A stretch of 64,000 nucleotides of DNA. Origin: Bradyrhizobium sp. NDS-1 (lineage in GTDB: Bacteria > Pseudomonadota > Alphaproteobacteria > Rhizobiales > Xanthobacteraceae). The notes beneath the pieces are model-generated. The model had not been told where the DNA came from, ran no database searches, and saw only the letters and a program-made list of their open reading frames with translations. Position numbers and translations under genes: made by a program. The stretch is taken from NCBI RefSeq assembly GCF_032918005.1, contig NZ_CP136628.1, forward strand, positions 2,093,501-2,157,500. The letters are read 5' to 3'. Shown in pieces: positions 62,538 through 64,000 of this stretch (within the stretch, counting starts at the first letter, position 1; each line of letters opens with the position of its first letter).

Positions 62538-63189
62538 CCAAGTGACCCGTATTTTCGGCTGAGAGGATGTTTGCCACTTTCATACGAGCCGGCATTGGCA
62601 ATGCAGATCCGTCGTTCTTTTCTAGACCAGAGAAGCGGCGGTGCTTCACGAGACTGCTTGCATCTGCGCTATCTCGCGGCTGCCGTTTCCTGTGCCAAAC
62701 CATTTTTGTGGGCGAAAGCGGTGCCCAGCAGACGGCGCAATCCATCTCTCGACTCATTCAAGCGGCGTCGTGTCTAAAGGATGGCATAAAGGAATTCCTC
62801 TCCTTAGCGTGGGACGAGTGAGATTTTCCTGCCAAATCATAAGCGACTCACTCAGCTAACGTAGCAAAACTGTCCAAGCCGGAGTCAGCAGGCAGTCACG
62901 GGCAAGGAGCCGACTAGCGTTACTATTTTTATTTATTTAAGGCTGGCGCGCGACGCTGTACGAGGCTTCGTTCGGTTGCAAGAGGCTAGGTCCCTCGATG
63001 ATCAGAACTACCCGATCATTGCCAAGCGTTTCTGTATTTCGGCGTCCGCGGGTCTTCTTGGTCGCATCGGGATCATCGTGCGACAGAGTCTGGCATTTCG
63101 GAGTCCTGGACGCTATCGCCGGCTCGAGATGCGCATTTCCGTAGACCAACTGTATCGCCGAACCTCGCACTGCCACGCCGGTGAGTACA
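62538..63189. other. No recognisable gene
   Basis: Short ORFs only. Part of it may be older duplicated material from phnF upstream of the copy at 63190-63340. Confidence 0.4.
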
Positions 63190-63340
63190 GATGATCCGGA
63201 TGACCAACATCAATTTCGACTCCTTCGATCGCGGCCTCAACCGCCCGAATGGTCCGACAACACGTGGAGGGATGATTCGCTTCAGCGAGTGATTAACCGA
63301 GGCCCGGAGCTTTGTTTCGGCTGAAGGTACGTTTGGCGAA
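63190..63340 (+). repeat. Decayed second copy of the phnF 3' end
   Basis: The stretch reads ATGACCAACATCAATTTCGA and ends ATGATTCGCTTCAGCGAGTGA, matching the end of phnF (MTNIN... VIRFSE-stop). The similarity continues beyond the stop into TTTCGGCTGA. About 150 bases are thus present twice, 750 bases apart; the second is not translated as a full protein. Confidence 0.6.
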
Positions 63341-63657
63341 TTCATCCAAAAACTGTCAGCGCAGTTTCAGCGAACCGACATCGACAATTTAGATGTTGAG
63401 TTCATCTTCCCAGGCAGAACGCTAGTCGAATTTGACGTGAGACCTCGCCTACCAGTGGTCGGTCTTACGGGAGACCATCCCTGCGCTCGCCGAACGCTTT
63501 GGAGCCCTAGTCTCGCTAGGAAACCGAAAACGTACAGTCAACGATTGCGTCTTTTTGAATGGAGACTTTTGTGCCGAAGAAGGTAGCCAAGCGAAACTCG
63601 AACGCGAAAACGTGCCATCTAGCGTCAACCTTACGACCGTTATTAAATATCGGCTGT

Positions 63658-64000
63658 ATGGGGCACTCGGACCCGGCTTCTAGATCCGCCGAGATCGAGC
63701 CGTGCTCTGCCCCGAATGGGCCGATCCATGGCGAGCGTGCGCGGTACATAAGGGCGATCAAACAGGTTGTCTTGACTTCAGCGGCAGCTGTCATCGCGTT
63801 GAGTAGCGCACAAGCAGCTGACCTTCCCGTCAAAGCAAAAGCGATCGAGTACGTGAAGGCCTGCTCGCTGCATGGTGCCGGATTTTACTACATTCCGGGG
63901 ACCGACACTTGCATCAGACTCGGCGGATACCTGCGTTTTGACACAACTCTCTTGCCGAACGGCGTAACCGGCGCGCCCGGAGCTAACAACCGCCTTAGTA
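63658..64000 (+). CDS. Porin (Omp2b type), partial
   Basis: The reading frame runs off the window end. A signal-like segment (QVVLTSAAAVIALSSAQA) precedes ADLPVKAKAIEYVKACSLHGAGFYY and IPGTDTCIRLGGYLRFD, the standard mature start of Bradyrhizobium/Brucella-type outer-membrane porins. The ATG at 63658 gives a 40-residue extension before the usual signal start; the real start is uncertain, and the 5' end may be altered. Confidence 0.75.
   Translation, partial: MGHSDPASRSAEIEPCSAPNGPIHGERARYIRAIKQVVLTSAAAVIALSSAQAADLPVKAKAIEYVKACSLHGAGFYYIPGTDTCIRLGGYLRFDTTLLPNGVTGAPGANNRLS

Overview
The window looks like part of the symbiosis island of a Bradyrhizobium-type alphaproteobacterium. This rests on a nifDKENX operon not preceded by nifH, an iscA-nfu-nifS-fixU-nifB-fdxN-nifZ block, sigma-54/NifA promoters (TGT-N10-ACA upstream of TGGCAY-N5-TTGC), a Bradyrhizobium-like porin at the right edge, and very many decayed genes and insertion sequences. 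No taxonomic search was possible, so genus is an inference.

Layout. (1) 1-13 kb is a gene graveyard: an SNF2-helicase/haem-peroxidase chimera, IS481 and IS256 remnants, a frameshifted EAL protein, a broken cytochrome c peroxidase, sufS, metE and DUF2130 scraps, and a few intact small genes. Inside it sits one intact 2[4Fe-4S] ferredoxin gene with its own NifA site. (2) 13.0-21.2 kb is the nifD-K-E-N-X, DUF269, fdxB operon behind a good NifA/sigma-54 promoter. (3) 21.3-30.2 kb holds a prolyl oligopeptidase, a thioredoxin-like protein with a sigma-54 promoter, and a full-length gltB without gltD. (4) 30.2-38 kb, between insertion sequences, has two related divergent sigma-54 promoter modules. 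Each drives an iscA to the right; to the left one drives a ClpS-AAA+ fusion protein and the other an unknown 196-residue protein. The first iscA is truncated and lies next to an ISAzo13-type element. (5) 37.7-44.3 kb is iscA-nfu-nifS-fixU, then nifB-fdxN-(decayed genes)-nifZ-nifZ and two small nif-linked genes. (6) 44.3-49.7 kb has an IS3 element cleanly inserted in a small gene, an IS5 remnant, and trbL/trbF conjugation-gene remnants. (7) 49.7-62.5 kb is a carbon-phosphorus lyase locus: leftward phnM-G-H-I-J-K-L, a TIGR03223/DUF1045 gene and a truncated phnN, with a divergent rightward ABC transporter of the UgpB-C-A-E type and a phnF regulator. A porin gene runs off the right end.

How the parts work together. 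NifDK with NifE, N, X, B, S, Nfu, IscA, Z and ferredoxins build and feed nitrogenase, presumably under NifA/sigma-54 control in the nodule. The thioredoxin-like protein, the ClpS-AAA+ protein and the 196-residue protein share the same promoter type, so they are candidates for uncharacterised members of the NifA regulon. The phn locus would let the cell use phosphonates as a phosphorus source, but its last step is compromised by loss of most of phnN.
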